64,000 nucleotides of DNA from an uncultured Pelagibacteraceae bacterium (GTDB lineage: Bacteria; Pseudomonadota; Alphaproteobacteria; Pelagibacterales; Pelagibacteraceae): positions 62,001 to 126,000 of the forward strand of contig CACHJZ010000001.1 in NCBI GenBank assembly GCA_902580275.1. The letters are read 5' to 3'. This document shows positions 9,199 to 19,803 of this stretch, piece after piece. Made by a program: the position numbers and the translations under genes. The notes beneath the pieces are model-generated. The model saw nothing but the letters and a program-made list of their open reading frames with translations, did no database searches and was not told where the DNA came from. The stretch's first letter is position 1. The number at the start of each line of letters is the position of its first letter.

Positions 9199-9744
9199 AT
9201 GTTTGCTGTATTTTTAGATATTGTTTTTAAATCACTGAAGTTAGATAGATCTCTTTATTCAGATAATAAATATTTTGGGGAAGCTGCTATATACTTTGCT
9301 GGCCTTATAATGATCCTAGAGGGAGTTGCTGGAGCAATTGCTGCCAACAGTATTATTAAAACATCAATAGGATTATCGGGGTTAACTGCAATTTTGACAT
9401 GGTTTATATGGTCAATATTAATTTTTGTAATTGGAGTTAAACTATTTCCAGATAAAAATAGTAAAATACCATTTAAAAAAGTTTTAATTGGTGTTGGTTA
9501 TGCACATGCACCCGGGTTAATTAGATTTTTTGCAGTAACACCAGATTTAGTTCTACCTGTGATATTTTTAACGCAATTTTGGATTTTTGCGTCTCTCATC
9601 ATATCAACGAAACATGTTTTGGGCCTAAAGTCCAATCTTAAATCTTTTGGTATAATTTTTTTAGCTTTCTTGCTAATTGCATTTTTATCAGTATCTTTTG
9701 TGATTAGTAGAATGAATGCATTGCCAATAAGTACAATTAGCTAA
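9199..9744 (+). CDS. Yip1-like multi-pass membrane protein
   Basis: 181 aa with several hydrophobic helices; general Yip1-family appearance. Confidence 0.5.
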   Translation: MFAVFLDIVFKSLKLDRSLYSDNKYFGEAAIYFAGLIMILEGVAGAIAANSIIKTSIGLSGLTAILTWFIWSILIFVIGVKLFPDKNSKIPFKKVLIGVGYAHAPGLIRFFAVTPDLVLPVIFLTQFWIFASLIISTKHVLGLKSNLKSFGIIFLAFLLIAFLSVSFVISRMNALPISTIS

Positions 9745-9897
9745 ACTGGAAATACTGTTTTTGAAACCCTACAAGATTGGCAAATTTTAAAGCCATATAA
9801 AATTAAATTTTCTCTTACACTTTCATCTGTTTTCCCACATTCTTCACATTTATTATCAATTTCTTTAAAATTTAATTTTTTCTCTTCTTTAGTCATT
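9741..9897 (-). pseudogene. small zinc-ribbon-like protein interrupted by a +1 frameshift
   Basis: Minus strand from ATG 9897 reads MTKEEKKLNFKEIDNKCEE then shifts; removing one T in the run at 9840-9842 gives MTKEEKKLNFKEIDNKCEECGKTDESVRENLILYGFKICQSCRVSKTVFPV* with paired CxxC motifs. Confidence 0.55.
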
Positions 9898-10497
9898 ATC
9901 TGTAAGCCCTGCTCCAGCAGCTGAATTTTTCAATTGATCTGTCTCCTCTACAAAAGTTCCCTCTGATAATTTATAAAGTTCTTGCCATTCATTTTCTTCA
10001 AATGTATTTTTGTTTTCTATAAATTTTATTTTAATTTTTTTTGCAGAATCGATTATATCACCACTTAAATAATTAGAATAAATAGATTGATTAAAATTTA
10101 ATAAAAATTCTTTTTTATCAATATTTAAAAAAATACGTTTACCAATAATCTCTGTTGACCGACTGACAAATGGTAAAAATAATAAAGGGTATGCCATGTT
10201 TTCAAAATTTATCTCATCCATCGTCTCTAAATTTATTACCTGATCTAGAAAATTTGTACCTGATATGATTGGGCAATAAGCAATACTAGAAGTATTTATT
10301 TTAGATATTAAACTTATTTTTTGAAACTGTTTTTGATTATAAATTTTAAAATATGAATTTAGATTTTTTAAACCTGCGAGTCCAAACATTTCTAGCAATC
10401 TTATATTTTTTCCTAATTCTTCAGCTACACCCCATTCAAATCCAATGCTTTTTGAAGCTCTTTTAACAGTGGTGTCTATTTCACTAAAACTTTTCAT
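9889..10497 (-). CDS. DUF3726-like protein
   Basis: 202 aa; N-terminus SFSEIDTTVKRASKSIGFEWGVAEELGKNIRLLE resembles the DUF3726 family; 1-nt start/stop overlap with the next gene. Confidence 0.6.
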   Translation of the reverse strand: MKSFSEIDTTVKRASKSIGFEWGVAEELGKNIRLLEMFGLAGLKNLNSYFKIYNQKQFQKISLISKINTSSIAYCPIISGTNFLDQVINLETMDEINFENMAYPLLFLPFVSRSTEIIGKRIFLNIDKKEFLLNFNQSIYSNYLSGDIIDSAKKIKIKFIENKNTFEENEWQELYKLSEGTFVEETDQLKNSAAGAGLTDND

Positions 10498-12158
10498 TAA
10501 TTTATTGAATTATAAACCCAATAGTCATCTGATGTTGTGAGCTCAGTTGGTAATGGAGCTCCTTGAAACATGCAGATCCTTAGCCATTTGTCTGACCGAG
10601 GATCAAATTTTACCGCACCAAAAAAAGAAAGCTTCAATCTTAGCATATCAATTGGCATTAATTTTGAACCTATTGTATTATCTTGAATTTCAGCATACGG
10701 AAATTTTTCTGTTATAAAAGCTCTTCTTACGACATGTCTTAGATCGTTATTATTCATTAAGAAAGTTCCTATTTTTAAACTATTTTTTTCATTTGAAATT
10801 CTTTCATACAATTTACAAATATCTCTTGCTATCGCTAATGGTTGCTCTAAATCTGAACCTTCATCTTGAAATCTGTTGGCAAGCCTGGGTTCTTCCTTAT
10901 TTTTTGAAATAAACCAAAAATTTTGATTATTTTCTTTTTTTTTAAAATCTATTTTAAGAATATCTGAGTATTTTAATTCTAAAACTTTTCTTAAATCTAA
11001 AATCGTTTTCTCTATTGGTATTGTAAAGAATTTCTCTTCATCAGCACTCATAGTTCTTATTAGTGGATTCGTAATTTTTTCATATGGCTCCATTATCACT
11101 GAGACCATAAATTCTAAACATTCTTCCCCTAGATTATTTTTTGCCCAAATATACAAATCGTTATAAGAATATTCTTTTTCGAAATCAAATTTTGTTAAAA
11201 AATATTGTAACAATAAATCTAAATCTTTCTTTAAATTATTGATTTTTAATAGTTGGAATTCACTTTCGGTAGTCCAGTTATCAATATTTTTTTTAGAGTT
11301 TTGCAGGCAACTAATTATTAGATCAACATCTTTTTTTTTTACCTCTTTTATTTCTCTAATTTGTTTTAATGCAGTTTCTCTTGCCATTATCCAATTATTT
11401 AATAACAAAGGATGATTTACAATAAATGGAGCCATTCCTAGACCAGTAGAGTTTCCAATTCCTAGATTTCTAGAGATATTTAGATCTAAAGTAACTGCTT
11501 TTTTAGGATTTTTACTCTTCGCAATGTGGTTAACTTGATCAAAAGTAAATTGTCTTACAAGATATACCAACATCATTTCTAATCTAAATGGTCCATATAT
11601 TTCTTCTCTATTTTTAATTCTAAATCTATCAGCCAGACCAAATTTTCCTGAGCCGTAGACAGCTGTGGTTCTGTAAAGGTACCCAACTTTTGCTAATTTA
11701 TCTTTATCTGGTTGTTTTCCTTTTGAGAGACACTCAACGACATAATCAAAAATTCTCACTGATTTGTTTGCACGAGATAATGTAAGTTCTTTAAATGACA
11801 TTCTACCAACTTCTTGTTTTGGAACATTTTGTTTTAATCTTTCGATATCTTGTTTTGTTGGAACACCATCAAATAGTGTAAAAGCTGCATCCCATTTAGT
11901 AGCAATCACTCTATCTGATCTTTCTTGGTCGCTTATTTTATTAGCAAAACAGATCAAAGAATAAATTCTATTCTTTTTTTTAAAAGAATAAATAACAACT
12001 CCAAAACCATTTTCATCCAAATCTAATAGATCTCTTTTGTATTCCCAATTTTTAAATTCCTGTAAGAAAGATCTCAAAAAAGAAAGTTTCGATTGATGAA
12101 AGGATCCGAGTCTTGATAATTTCATTACTTCTTTTGGATCTCTTAATTGTATTTCCAT
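10497..12158 (-). CDS. conserved-looking protein of unknown function (553 aa)
   Basis: Long ORF on the coding strand of a tightly coupled operon; no family recognised. Confidence 0.75.
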   Translation of the reverse strand: MEIQLRDPKEVMKLSRLGSFHQSKLSFLRSFLQEFKNWEYKRDLLDLDENGFGVVIYSFKKKNRIYSLICFANKISDQERSDRVIATKWDAAFTLFDGVPTKQDIERLKQNVPKQEVGRMSFKELTLSRANKSVRIFDYVVECLSKGKQPDKDKLAKVGYLYRTTAVYGSGKFGLADRFRIKNREEIYGPFRLEMMLVYLVRQFTFDQVNHIAKSKNPKKAVTLDLNISRNLGIGNSTGLGMAPFIVNHPLLLNNWIMARETALKQIREIKEVKKKDVDLIISCLQNSKKNIDNWTTESEFQLLKINNLKKDLDLLLQYFLTKFDFEKEYSYNDLYIWAKNNLGEECLEFMVSVIMEPYEKITNPLIRTMSADEEKFFTIPIEKTILDLRKVLELKYSDILKIDFKKKENNQNFWFISKNKEEPRLANRFQDEGSDLEQPLAIARDICKLYERISNEKNSLKIGTFLMNNNDLRHVVRRAFITEKFPYAEIQDNTIGSKLMPIDMLRLKLSFFGAVKFDPRSDKWLRICMFQGAPLPTELTTSDDYWVYNSIN

Positions 12159-13126
12159 TAATTTATCCCTTTATAAAAATTAAACCAATTATTACCCAAA
12201 ATTTTATTTGTTTCTTCGCCGCTAAAACCAATTTTTTTAAGACCAGTTTCTAAATTTTTAAAACCTCTTGCATCTTCAAACCAATTTGGCTGTTTAGGAA
12301 AGCCAGGTTTTGATTTGCTTCCTTCACCAAAATTTTTTTGTTTAGCCCATGTTCCATTTCTCATCCACTCTACAACAGTATCTGGCTGGAACAGGCATAG
12401 ATCAGAACCTATTCCAACGTTATTTATGCCCATTATTTCTACAGTTTGAGCTGTCATTTCACAAAAACTTTCTAATGTGCAATTAGTACCATTTTTCAAA
12501 TGATGAGGATATAATGATAATCCTAACATCCCTTTGCTGTCAGCAAGAGTTTTTAATAGGTCTTTAGATTTATTTCTTTTTGCACTGTGCCAAAAACTAG
12601 GATTTGCATGAGTGATAGCTATTGGCTTTTCACTTATATCTATTGCGTCAAAAGTACTTTTTTCTGCTGAATGTGACATGTCAACTACTACACCAATCTT
12701 GTTCATTTCTTTTATTGCTTCTCGTCCAAAATTAGTGACACCACTGTCATTTTTTTCATAACATCCAGTAGCAAGGAGAGATTGATTGTTATAAGTTAAT
12801 TGCATAAATCTACATCCATGCTCATGAACTTTTCCTATTAAACCGATATCATCTTCAATAGGAGAGCAATTTTGAAAACCAAAAAAAATTGCTGTTTTTT
12901 TATCTTTTTTAGCTTTCTCAATATCGCTAAAATTTTTTCCTAAAAAAATTAAATCAGAATTGTTTTTAAAATGATCATCCCATTCTTTTAATCTTTCAAG
13001 GAATTCATCATAATCCTCATGGTAAACAACTGTGACATGCACAGCATCTAAACCTGCTTGGTGGTTTATTTCAAATACTTCACGAGACCACTTACAATAT
13101 TGAAGATTATCGATTTTATAATTCAT
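12158..13126 (-). CDS. membrane dipeptidase-like (peptidase M19) protein
   Basis: GVVVDMSHSAEKSTFDAI, PIAITHANPSFWHSAKRNKSKDLLKTLADSKGMLGLSLYP, NVGIGSDLC typical of M19. Start set to ATG 13126 (MNYKIDN); the ORF-track extension overlaps purE. Confidence 0.8.
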   Translation of the reverse strand: MNYKIDNLQYCKWSREVFEINHQAGLDAVHVTVVYHEDYDEFLERLKEWDDHFKNNSDLIFLGKNFSDIEKAKKDKKTAIFFGFQNCSPIEDDIGLIGKVHEHGCRFMQLTYNNQSLLATGCYEKNDSGVTNFGREAIKEMNKIGVVVDMSHSAEKSTFDAIDISEKPIAITHANPSFWHSAKRNKSKDLLKTLADSKGMLGLSLYPHHLKNGTNCTLESFCEMTAQTVEIMGINNVGIGSDLCLFQPDTVVEWMRNGTWAKQKNFGEGSKSKPGFPKQPNWFEDARGFKNLETGLKKIGFSGEETNKILGNNWFNFYKGIN

Positions 13127-13173
13127 ATAATAAATATATATTAGTGTTAGCTTTTTTGATATTAAATATATAA

Positions 13174-13665
13174 ATGCAAAATAAAAAAAATCACAAAGTA
13201 GCAATTGTAATGGGTAGCCAATCAGATTACTCAACTATGAAATATACAGTCAAAGTGCTTAAGATACTCAAAATAAAATTTGAAACTAAGATAGTATCAG
13301 CTCATAGAACTCCAAATAGAATGTATGAATTCGCAAAAAAAGCTGAAAAAAATAGTATTTCTGTAATTATTGCTGGTGCTGGTGGCTCTGCACACCTTCC
13401 TGGAATGATAGCTGCATTAACCAGAATACCTGTAATAGGGGTGCCAATTGAGAGTAAAAAATTAAAAGGCTTAGACAGTCTTCTTTCAATAGCACAGATG
13501 CCAAAAGGAATTCCAGTTGGAACAGTTGCAATCGGTGTCGATGGAGCGATAAATGCTGCTTTGCTCTCCGCATCCATATTATCAGTTAGTGATAAAAAAA
13601 TTAGAAGAAGTCTTGAAAGTTGGCGTGCTAAACAAACTAGATCTGTGAAAAAAAAACCACGTTAA
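13174..13665 (+). CDS. purE: 5-(carboxyamino)imidazole ribonucleotide mutase
   Basis: [42 protein letters not shown] motifs. Confidence 0.95.
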   Translation: MQNKKNHKVAIVMGSQSDYSTMKYTVKVLKILKIKFETKIVSAHRTPNRMYEFAKKAEKNSISVIIAGAGGSAHLPGMIAALTRIPVIGVPIESKKLKGLDSLLSIAQMPKGIPVGTVAIGVDGAINAALLSASILSVSDKKIRRSLESWRAKQTRSVKKKPR

Positions 13666-14718
13666 ATGAGTAAGATAAATCTTGGAATTTTAGGTGGTGG
13701 TCAATTAGGTAGTATGCTTGCAACAGCAGCAAAAAAATTAAATGTACAAACTATCATTTATTGTGATGATGAAAACGCGCCTGCACAAAAATTTGCTGAT
13801 GATTTCATTCTGGGTGATTATAATGATGAGAACAAAATTACAGAATTTGTAAATAAAGTAAATGTTGTAACTTACGAATTTGAAAATATTCCTTTTAATA
13901 CCCTTGAATTTATTAATAAACATAAGCAAGTTTTGCCTAAACCAAATATTAATCAAGTTATTCAAAATAGATTTTCTGAAAAAAATTTTATAAACAACTT
14001 AGGTATTAAAACTACCGACTACGTAATTATAAAAAACTTAAAAGATTTAAATAATAACTTAAATTTTTTACCGGGTATTTTGAAAACCACTACCCTTGGT
14101 TATGATGGGAAAGGACAATTTAGACTTAACAATAAAAATGAGATAGATAAGCAAAAAATAGATTTTAACAACCAATATATTTTAGAAAAAATTATAAATC
14201 TAAAAAAAGAAATTTCAGTAATTATTACAAGATTTAAAAATCAAACCTATGAGATATATGAACCAATAGAAAATACACACAAAGATCAGATACTTAAATT
14301 TTCAGAAATACCTGCAAAAATTAGTAGTGAAATCTTAAATTTATCAACCGAATGGGCAAAAAAAATTTCAGAAGAGTTAGATTATGTGGGAACACTATGT
14401 GTAGAATATTTTATTGACGAAAACGACAATCTTTATGTAAATGAAATCGCACCGAGGGTACATAACTCTGGTCACTTAACAATAAATTCACATAATGTAA
14501 GTCAATTTGAAAATCATATAAGAGCAGTTTGTGCCTTGGATAAATTGGAAACAAAAAAAATTTACAATGCAAAAATGATAAACTTAATTGGTGAAGATAT
14601 TACTGAGTATCGAAACAAAAAAGTTAAAGAAAACGAGTTTTTTTTTGATTACCAAAAAAAAGAAATAAAACCTAAAAGAAAAATGGGTCATTTCACCACA
14701 ATTATTAAAATTAGATAA
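13666..14718 (+). CDS. purK: 5-(carboxyamino)imidazole ribonucleotide synthase
   Basis: ILGGGQLGSMLATAA, ATP-grasp, NEIAPRVHNSGHLTI; adjacent to purE. Confidence 0.95.
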   Translation: MSKINLGILGGGQLGSMLATAAKKLNVQTIIYCDDENAPAQKFADDFILGDYNDENKITEFVNKVNVVTYEFENIPFNTLEFINKHKQVLPKPNINQVIQNRFSEKNFINNLGIKTTDYVIIKNLKDLNNNLNFLPGILKTTTLGYDGKGQFRLNNKNEIDKQKIDFNNQYILEKIINLKKEISVIITRFKNQTYEIYEPIENTHKDQILKFSEIPAKISSEILNLSTEWAKKISEELDYVGTLCVEYFIDENDNLYVNEIAPRVHNSGHLTINSHNVSQFENHIRAVCALDKLETKKIYNAKMINLIGEDITEYRNKKVKENEFFFDYQKKEIKPKRKMGHFTTIIKIR

Positions 14719-15764
14719 TGAAAAAATTTATAATTTTAATTATTATTTTTTTTCAATATAATTTGGTAACTCTTGCTATGACAAATAAACCATATCATCA
14801 TTTAGATAACGGAAAATTCAGAAACCCTGAGGGATCACCTATTAGAAGTGAAAATGTAAAATGGTCCTATAGTACATTTAATAAAGAGAAAAAAAAATTA
14901 GACATGACTGTTCCTGATGAACATGTAATCAAAAAAAATTTAGTCTTAGATAAATTAAACAGTATTAAAAATAATGATTACATAGGTTGGATAGGGCATG
15001 CTACTTTTTTAATAAAATTAGGTAATACAACTATAATAACTGATCCAGTTTTTTCTAAAAATGCTGGACCATTAATTTTCGGACCTAAAAGATATACTGA
15101 GCCGGCATTAAACTTAAATGAGCTGCCAAAAATTGATTTATTTTTACTGACTCATAATCATTATGATCATCAGGACATGGGTACTATAAGGAAATTTCCG
15201 TACAAGGATACAAAAGTATTTACTGCACTCAAATTAGGTAAATATTTTACAAAACACCATTTTAAAGATGTTCAAGAGCTTGACTGGTATCAAGAAGTAA
15301 AATTTAATGATTTAAAAATTACATTCTTACCTGCGGTTCATTGGTCTAAAAGAAGTTTAACAGATACCAATAAAACTTTATGGGGTAGTTTTTTAATAGA
15401 ATACGATGGAAAAAAAATATTTTTTGCATGTGATACTGGATATGGAAACATCTATAAAAAAATTGGCAAAGAGTTTGGACCAATAGATCTAACAATGATA
15501 AATATTGGTGCATATGACTTTAGACCAATGTTTGAAAAATCAATATATCACACATCGCCTGAAGAGGCTTTGCAAGCTGCTCAAGATCTTAAAAGTAAAA
15601 AAGTTTTAGGTACTCATTGGGGTACATTTGTTTTGTCACTTGAGCCAATAATGGAACCTCCAAAAAGATTCAAAGATAATGCAGAAAAATTTGGTTTTAA
15701 AAGAGACGATGCTTTAATTTTTAAGATTGGAGAATTTAAAAAATTAAACGAGGTATTAGATTAA
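14718..15764 (+). CDS. metallo-beta-lactamase-fold hydrolase (NAPE-PLD/UlaG-like)
   Basis: IGHATFLIKLGNTTIITDPVF, LLTHNHYDHQDM, ACDTGYG, LGTHWGTF motifs; N-terminal signal/TM. Confidence 0.8.
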   Translation: MKKFIILIIIFFQYNLVTLAMTNKPYHHLDNGKFRNPEGSPIRSENVKWSYSTFNKEKKKLDMTVPDEHVIKKNLVLDKLNSIKNNDYIGWIGHATFLIKLGNTTIITDPVFSKNAGPLIFGPKRYTEPALNLNELPKIDLFLLTHNHYDHQDMGTIRKFPYKDTKVFTALKLGKYFTKHHFKDVQELDWYQEVKFNDLKITFLPAVHWSKRSLTDTNKTLWGSFLIEYDGKKIFFACDTGYGNIYKKIGKEFGPIDLTMINIGAYDFRPMFEKSIYHTSPEEALQAAQDLKSKKVLGTHWGTFVLSLEPIMEPPKRFKDNAEKFGFKRDDALIFKIGEFKKLNEVLD

Positions 15765-15765
15765 T

Positions 15766-16221
15766 TTAAATATCTAGATTCATATAACAAGAGTTAGGAT
15801 CCTCTTTGTAGTGAGCAAAAGGTGGGCATTTTTTGAAACCAATTTTCTGAAATAATTCTCTTGCTGGTTTAAAGAAATCTCCTGATCCAGTTTCTATACT
15901 CAATTTTTTTAAATTTAAATTTTTAGCTTTAAATAATAAGTGTTTTAAAATTTTCTCGCCATAGCCTTTTTTTCTAAATTTATTTGACACTCTTATAGAT
16001 TTAAATTCACCATGCTCTTTACTAAGTATTTTTATTGCACCACATCCAACAAGATGAGCCTCCTCCCATATACTCCAAAACTTTATACTTGAGTCTTTTA
16101 ATCCAGGAATATCGAGCACATGAGCGCTACCTTCAGGAGATACGGATCTCAATTCTTTAAAATGATTTAATAAAAGACTATTAACTTCAACGTTATCGAA
16201 ATTTCCCTCAATTGACTCCAT
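15766..16221 (-). CDS. GNAT-family N-acetyltransferase
   Basis: EEAHLVGCGAIKIL...KSIRVSNKFRKKGYGEKILKHLLFKAK acetyl-CoA binding pattern. Start set to internal ATG (MESIEGNF); the ORF-track start overlaps soxG. Confidence 0.75.
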   Translation of the reverse strand: MESIEGNFDNVEVNSLLLNHFKELRSVSPEGSAHVLDIPGLKDSSIKFWSIWEEAHLVGCGAIKILSKEHGEFKSIRVSNKFRKKGYGEKILKHLLFKAKNLNLKKLSIETGSGDFFKPARELFQKIGFKKCPPFAHYKEDPNSCYMNLDI

Positions 16222-16225
16222 AAAA

Positions 16226-16810
16226 TTAAATTGCTTTATAACCAAATTCAAGCGAAGCGTCTGTAATTGAATGATATAAAGACTCTCCAAAACTTCTAAG
16301 GCACATAACTCTTATTTTATCAGGTTTATCATTAATAAAATCTAATGTGATAGCAATTCCATTAAAAATAGAATTTATTGATTCATTTTTATTTATGTCG
16401 TTAAAATTAATTGGGCAACCTTTTTTTAAAACCTCTCTTACACTTTTTCCTGACAGTTCAATTATTGCTTTTGAATGGGACAAATCAGTTATCGCAAACT
16501 CAACGTTAGAAAGATTTTTAGATATTTCTTGAAACAAATTACTTGAGTTTGATATTATGAGCCAATTATTTGGGCCCATCCATAATATTCTTGCATCCTT
16601 ATTTTCAGATACTTTTAGCTTATCAGGAAAATCTAAACCAGATAATTTATAATCATTAATATTTTTCTTATTTTTTTTAAACTTTACGATCTGGAAAATT
16701 TTAAAGTTTTTCAATTCTTTTATATTTATAATTTCATCTGGATTTTTATTTTTGAAATTACCATGATCTCCAACTAAATGAACGTTATTTAATGGTGATA
16801 TGCTTGTCAT
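16226..16810 (-). CDS. soxG: heterotetrameric sarcosine oxidase gamma subunit-like
   Basis: 194 aa; position after soxA, folate-binding YgfZ/SoxG-like features (GPNNWLIIS, ITDLSHSKAIIELSGKSVREVLKKGCPIN). Confidence 0.8.
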   Translation of the reverse strand: MTSISPLNNVHLVGDHGNFKNKNPDEIINIKELKNFKIFQIVKFKKNKKNINDYKLSGLDFPDKLKVSENKDARILWMGPNNWLIISNSSNLFQEISKNLSNVEFAITDLSHSKAIIELSGKSVREVLKKGCPINFNDINKNESINSIFNGIAITLDFINDKPDKIRVMCLRSFGESLYHSITDASLEFGYKAI

Positions 16811-19803
16811 GATCGTACTCTCTCTCCTTTTGGATCTACATAGTGCGACGATACAATTTCAACTGCTATAGTTTTATTTTTTAGTGGAGACATAGCATAT
16901 AGTTTTGAACCAATCATATTTTTTCCATCTTTTAAAATAGCTAGAGAAAATGGATTGTTATGTTCAACACTCCAACAAGAAGCTGATATATGTCCTAGTT
17001 TTGGATTAGGTAACTTTCCTTTAGGATCTTTTACAAGATGTGATCCTTCTGGAATACTTGTCTTTTTATCTAACGGAACTACCCCTACTAATCTTTGTCT
17101 ATCCTTTTCATTATAGGCTTTTTTCAGTAAAGATCTTTTACCTATAAAGTCTTTTTTCTTACTTACTAAACCATCTAAACCTGTATCATAAGGTATAGTT
17201 CTTCCATCTAATTCTGATCCAGCAACGTGGCCCATTTCTATTCTAAGAGTTGATAAAGCTTCAGTTCCATATGGTTGCAAATCAAAATCTTTACCAATTT
17301 CTATAATTTTTTCCCACATAAAGTTTCCATTATCTGACTCAACATTTACTTCGTAAGCAAGCTCACCAGAAAATGAAATTCTGAATATTCTTGCGTTAAC
17401 ACCAAATAAATTTGCCTCTACAAATCCCATAAATGGCAATCCTTCATTAGAAACATCTGTATCTGGAAAAAGTTTTTGCAATAAATCTCTAGACTTTGGT
17501 CCTGCAATAGCAGCGCCAGCCCACTGTTCGGTTGTTGATACAACATTAACATCAAGCTCAGGCCAAACTAGTTGTAAATAGTATTCTAAATGAGACAATA
17601 CATTAGCTGCTTGAGCAGTAGTAGTTGTCATATGGTAATGGTTCTCAGAAATCCTTGTAGTTGTTCCGTCATCCATTACGATACCATCTTCTCTAAGCAT
17701 TACACCATATCTTGCTTTCCCAACTGGTAGTTTAAGCCATGCATTTGTGTAAACTCTATTTAAAAATTCAGCTGCATCGGGACCTTTAATATCTATTTTT
17801 CCAAGGGTTGTTACATCACAAACGCCAACATTCTTTCGAACGTTTTCTGCTTCTCTTTTAGAGGCTTCAAACAATCCCTCATTTCCTCTTTTGTAGTATC
17901 TTGGTCGTAACCAAACACCAGCATCAACAAAAACTGCATTGTTTTTTTCATGCCAATTATGCATTGGAGATTTTCTTGTTGGTTTAGAGTGTTTTCCAAT
18001 TTCTCTTCCTACAATAGCTCCAATAGAAATTGGTGTATAAGGTGGTCTGAATGTTGTGTGTCCTACTGCTGGAACAACTTTATTTTCTATATTTGATACT
18101 AATTGTAATCCATTAAGATTACTTGTTTTACCTTGATCGGTAGCCATACCTAAAGTTGTATAACGTTTTACATGCTCAATAGATCTATAACCCTCTCTAA
18201 TTGCAAGTTCTATATCTGATACAGCAACATCATTTTGAAAATCTAAAAATCTTTTATATTTTTTCCCTTTTGGTAACGGAACACACCAAAACTTATCATG
18301 TTTAGAGTGTTTTTTTTCTGAAACTTTAGGTATTTGCTGGCTATTGTTATTATTAGTAATTTCTTTAGATAATTCAAAACCTTTGTCAAAAGAAGTTTTC
18401 AATGTTTCTTCTAAAGTAAATACTCCATTTGCAGAACCCAAGGTTACTTCTTTTTGTTTCGACTTATCTGGCACAAAAGCATCAATTTCCTCTTTAAACT
18501 TTGTCTTACCTCCTGATTGAGACGCAAGATGAATAGTTGGGGTCCAAAAACCTGAGACACAAATACAATCACATTCAATATTTTTAATTTGATTTAAGTT
18601 TTGTTTATCTTCAGATATTTCTGCAATATCACAAGATTTTACTTTCTTATAACCTTTGGCTGCAACTACAACATGAGAAAATTTAATATCTATACCAAGA
18701 GACTTTGCCTCTTTAATTATTTCTGAGTTACTGTCTTGTCTACTGTCTAATACAATTGGATTAATATTATTTTTTTTAAATTCGATAGCAGTTTCATAAG
18801 CGCTATCATTGTTAGTAAATACAATAGGTTTTTTTCCAACTAAAACTCCATAAACTTTCATGTATTCCTTAGCTGCGGATGCTAAGACTACTCCAGGTGT
18901 ATCATTGTTTCCAAAAACAATTGGTCTTTCTATTGATCCTGAAGAAATTACAACTTGTTTTGCTCTTATATACCAAAGTCTTTGTTTGGGAGTGAATTGT
19001 TCTGATTTTGGTAAATGGTCTGTCACTCTTTCAGACATTACTAGCATATTGTGATCATAGTAACCGAAAATTTGAGCTCTATTTTTAACAGTTACATTTG
19101 TCATTCCTTTAAGTTCTGTAATAATATTATCAGCCCATTCTTTTCCACTTTGATTATTAATACTCACATCTGATGTTAATAAACTTCCACCAAATCGAGG
19201 CTTATCTTCAGCAAGAATAACTCTTGCACCATTTTTTGCTGCAGCATAAGCACTTGCCAATCCAGAGGGTCCAGATCCAGCAATTAATAGATCACAATAC
19301 TCATATTTATGTTCATATCTTTCCTTGTCATGTTCTTTTGATGCAACGCCAAAACCTGCTGCTTTTCTGATAAATGGTTCGTATATTCTGTACCAAAAGC
19401 TTCTCGGCCACATAAATGTTTTGTAATAAAAACCTGCTGGTAAAAATATATTCAAAAAATTATTTATTGCACCAATATCAAAATTAACACTTGGCCAACA
19501 ATTCACACTCTTCGCTTCTAAACCCTCAAATAATTCCTGTTCTGTAGCTCTTACGTTTGGTTCTGTTTCACCATTTCTATATAATTGAACAATTGCATAC
19601 GGCTCGTCGACACCTGCACCAAAAAAACCTCTAGGTCTATGATATTTGAAACTTCTTCCTACTAAATGAACACCATTAGCAATTAAAGCAGATGCCAATG
19701 TATCCCCCTCATACCCAAAATATTTTTTTCCATTAAATTTAAATGAAAGTTTTTTTTCTCTATTTACTAATCCGATTTTATCTAATCTATAATTTTGTCT
19801 CAT
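16807..19803 (-). CDS. soxA: heterotetrameric sarcosine oxidase (or N-methylglutamate dehydrogenase) alpha subunit
   Basis: 998 aa; N-terminal 2Fe-2S-like region (GVHLVGRSFKYHRPRGFFGAG), FAD/NAD domain, C-terminal GcvT domain (SFSGELAYEVNVESDNG). Confidence 0.9.
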   Translation of the reverse strand: MRQNYRLDKIGLVNREKKLSFKFNGKKYFGYEGDTLASALIANGVHLVGRSFKYHRPRGFFGAGVDEPYAIVQLYRNGETEPNVRATEQELFEGLEAKSVNCWPSVNFDIGAINNFLNIFLPAGFYYKTFMWPRSFWYRIYEPFIRKAAGFGVASKEHDKERYEHKYEYCDLLIAGSGPSGLASAYAAAKNGARVILAEDKPRFGGSLLTSDVSINNQSGKEWADNIITELKGMTNVTVKNRAQIFGYYDHNMLVMSERVTDHLPKSEQFTPKQRLWYIRAKQVVISSGSIERPIVFGNNDTPGVVLASAAKEYMKVYGVLVGKKPIVFTNNDSAYETAIEFKKNNINPIVLDSRQDSNSEIIKEAKSLGIDIKFSHVVVAAKGYKKVKSCDIAEISEDKQNLNQIKNIECDCICVSGFWTPTIHLASQSGGKTKFKEEIDAFVPDKSKQKEVTLGSANGVFTLEETLKTSFDKGFELSKEITNNNNSQQIPKVSEKKHSKHDKFWCVPLPKGKKYKRFLDFQNDVAVSDIELAIREGYRSIEHVKRYTTLGMATDQGKTSNLNGLQLVSNIENKVVPAVGHTTFRPPYTPISIGAIVGREIGKHSKPTRKSPMHNWHEKNNAVFVDAGVWLRPRYYKRGNEGLFEASKREAENVRKNVGVCDVTTLGKIDIKGPDAAEFLNRVYTNAWLKLPVGKARYGVMLREDGIVMDDGTTTRISENHYHMTTTTAQAANVLSHLEYYLQLVWPELDVNVVSTTEQWAGAAIAGPKSRDLLQKLFPDTDVSNEGLPFMGFVEANLFGVNARIFRISFSGELAYEVNVESDNGNFMWEKIIEIGKDFDLQPYGTEALSTLRIEMGHVAGSELDGRTIPYDTGLDGLVSKKKDFIGKRSLLKKAYNEKDRQRLVGVVPLDKKTSIPEGSHLVKDPKGKLPNPKLGHISASCWSVEHNNPFSLAILKDGKNMIGSKLYAMSPLKNKTIAVEIVSSHYVDPKGERVRS

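Noticed and set aside
13127-13234. N-terminal extension of the M19 dipeptidase
   Set aside because: Hydrophobic stretch antisense to the purE start; the family N-terminus fits ATG 13126.
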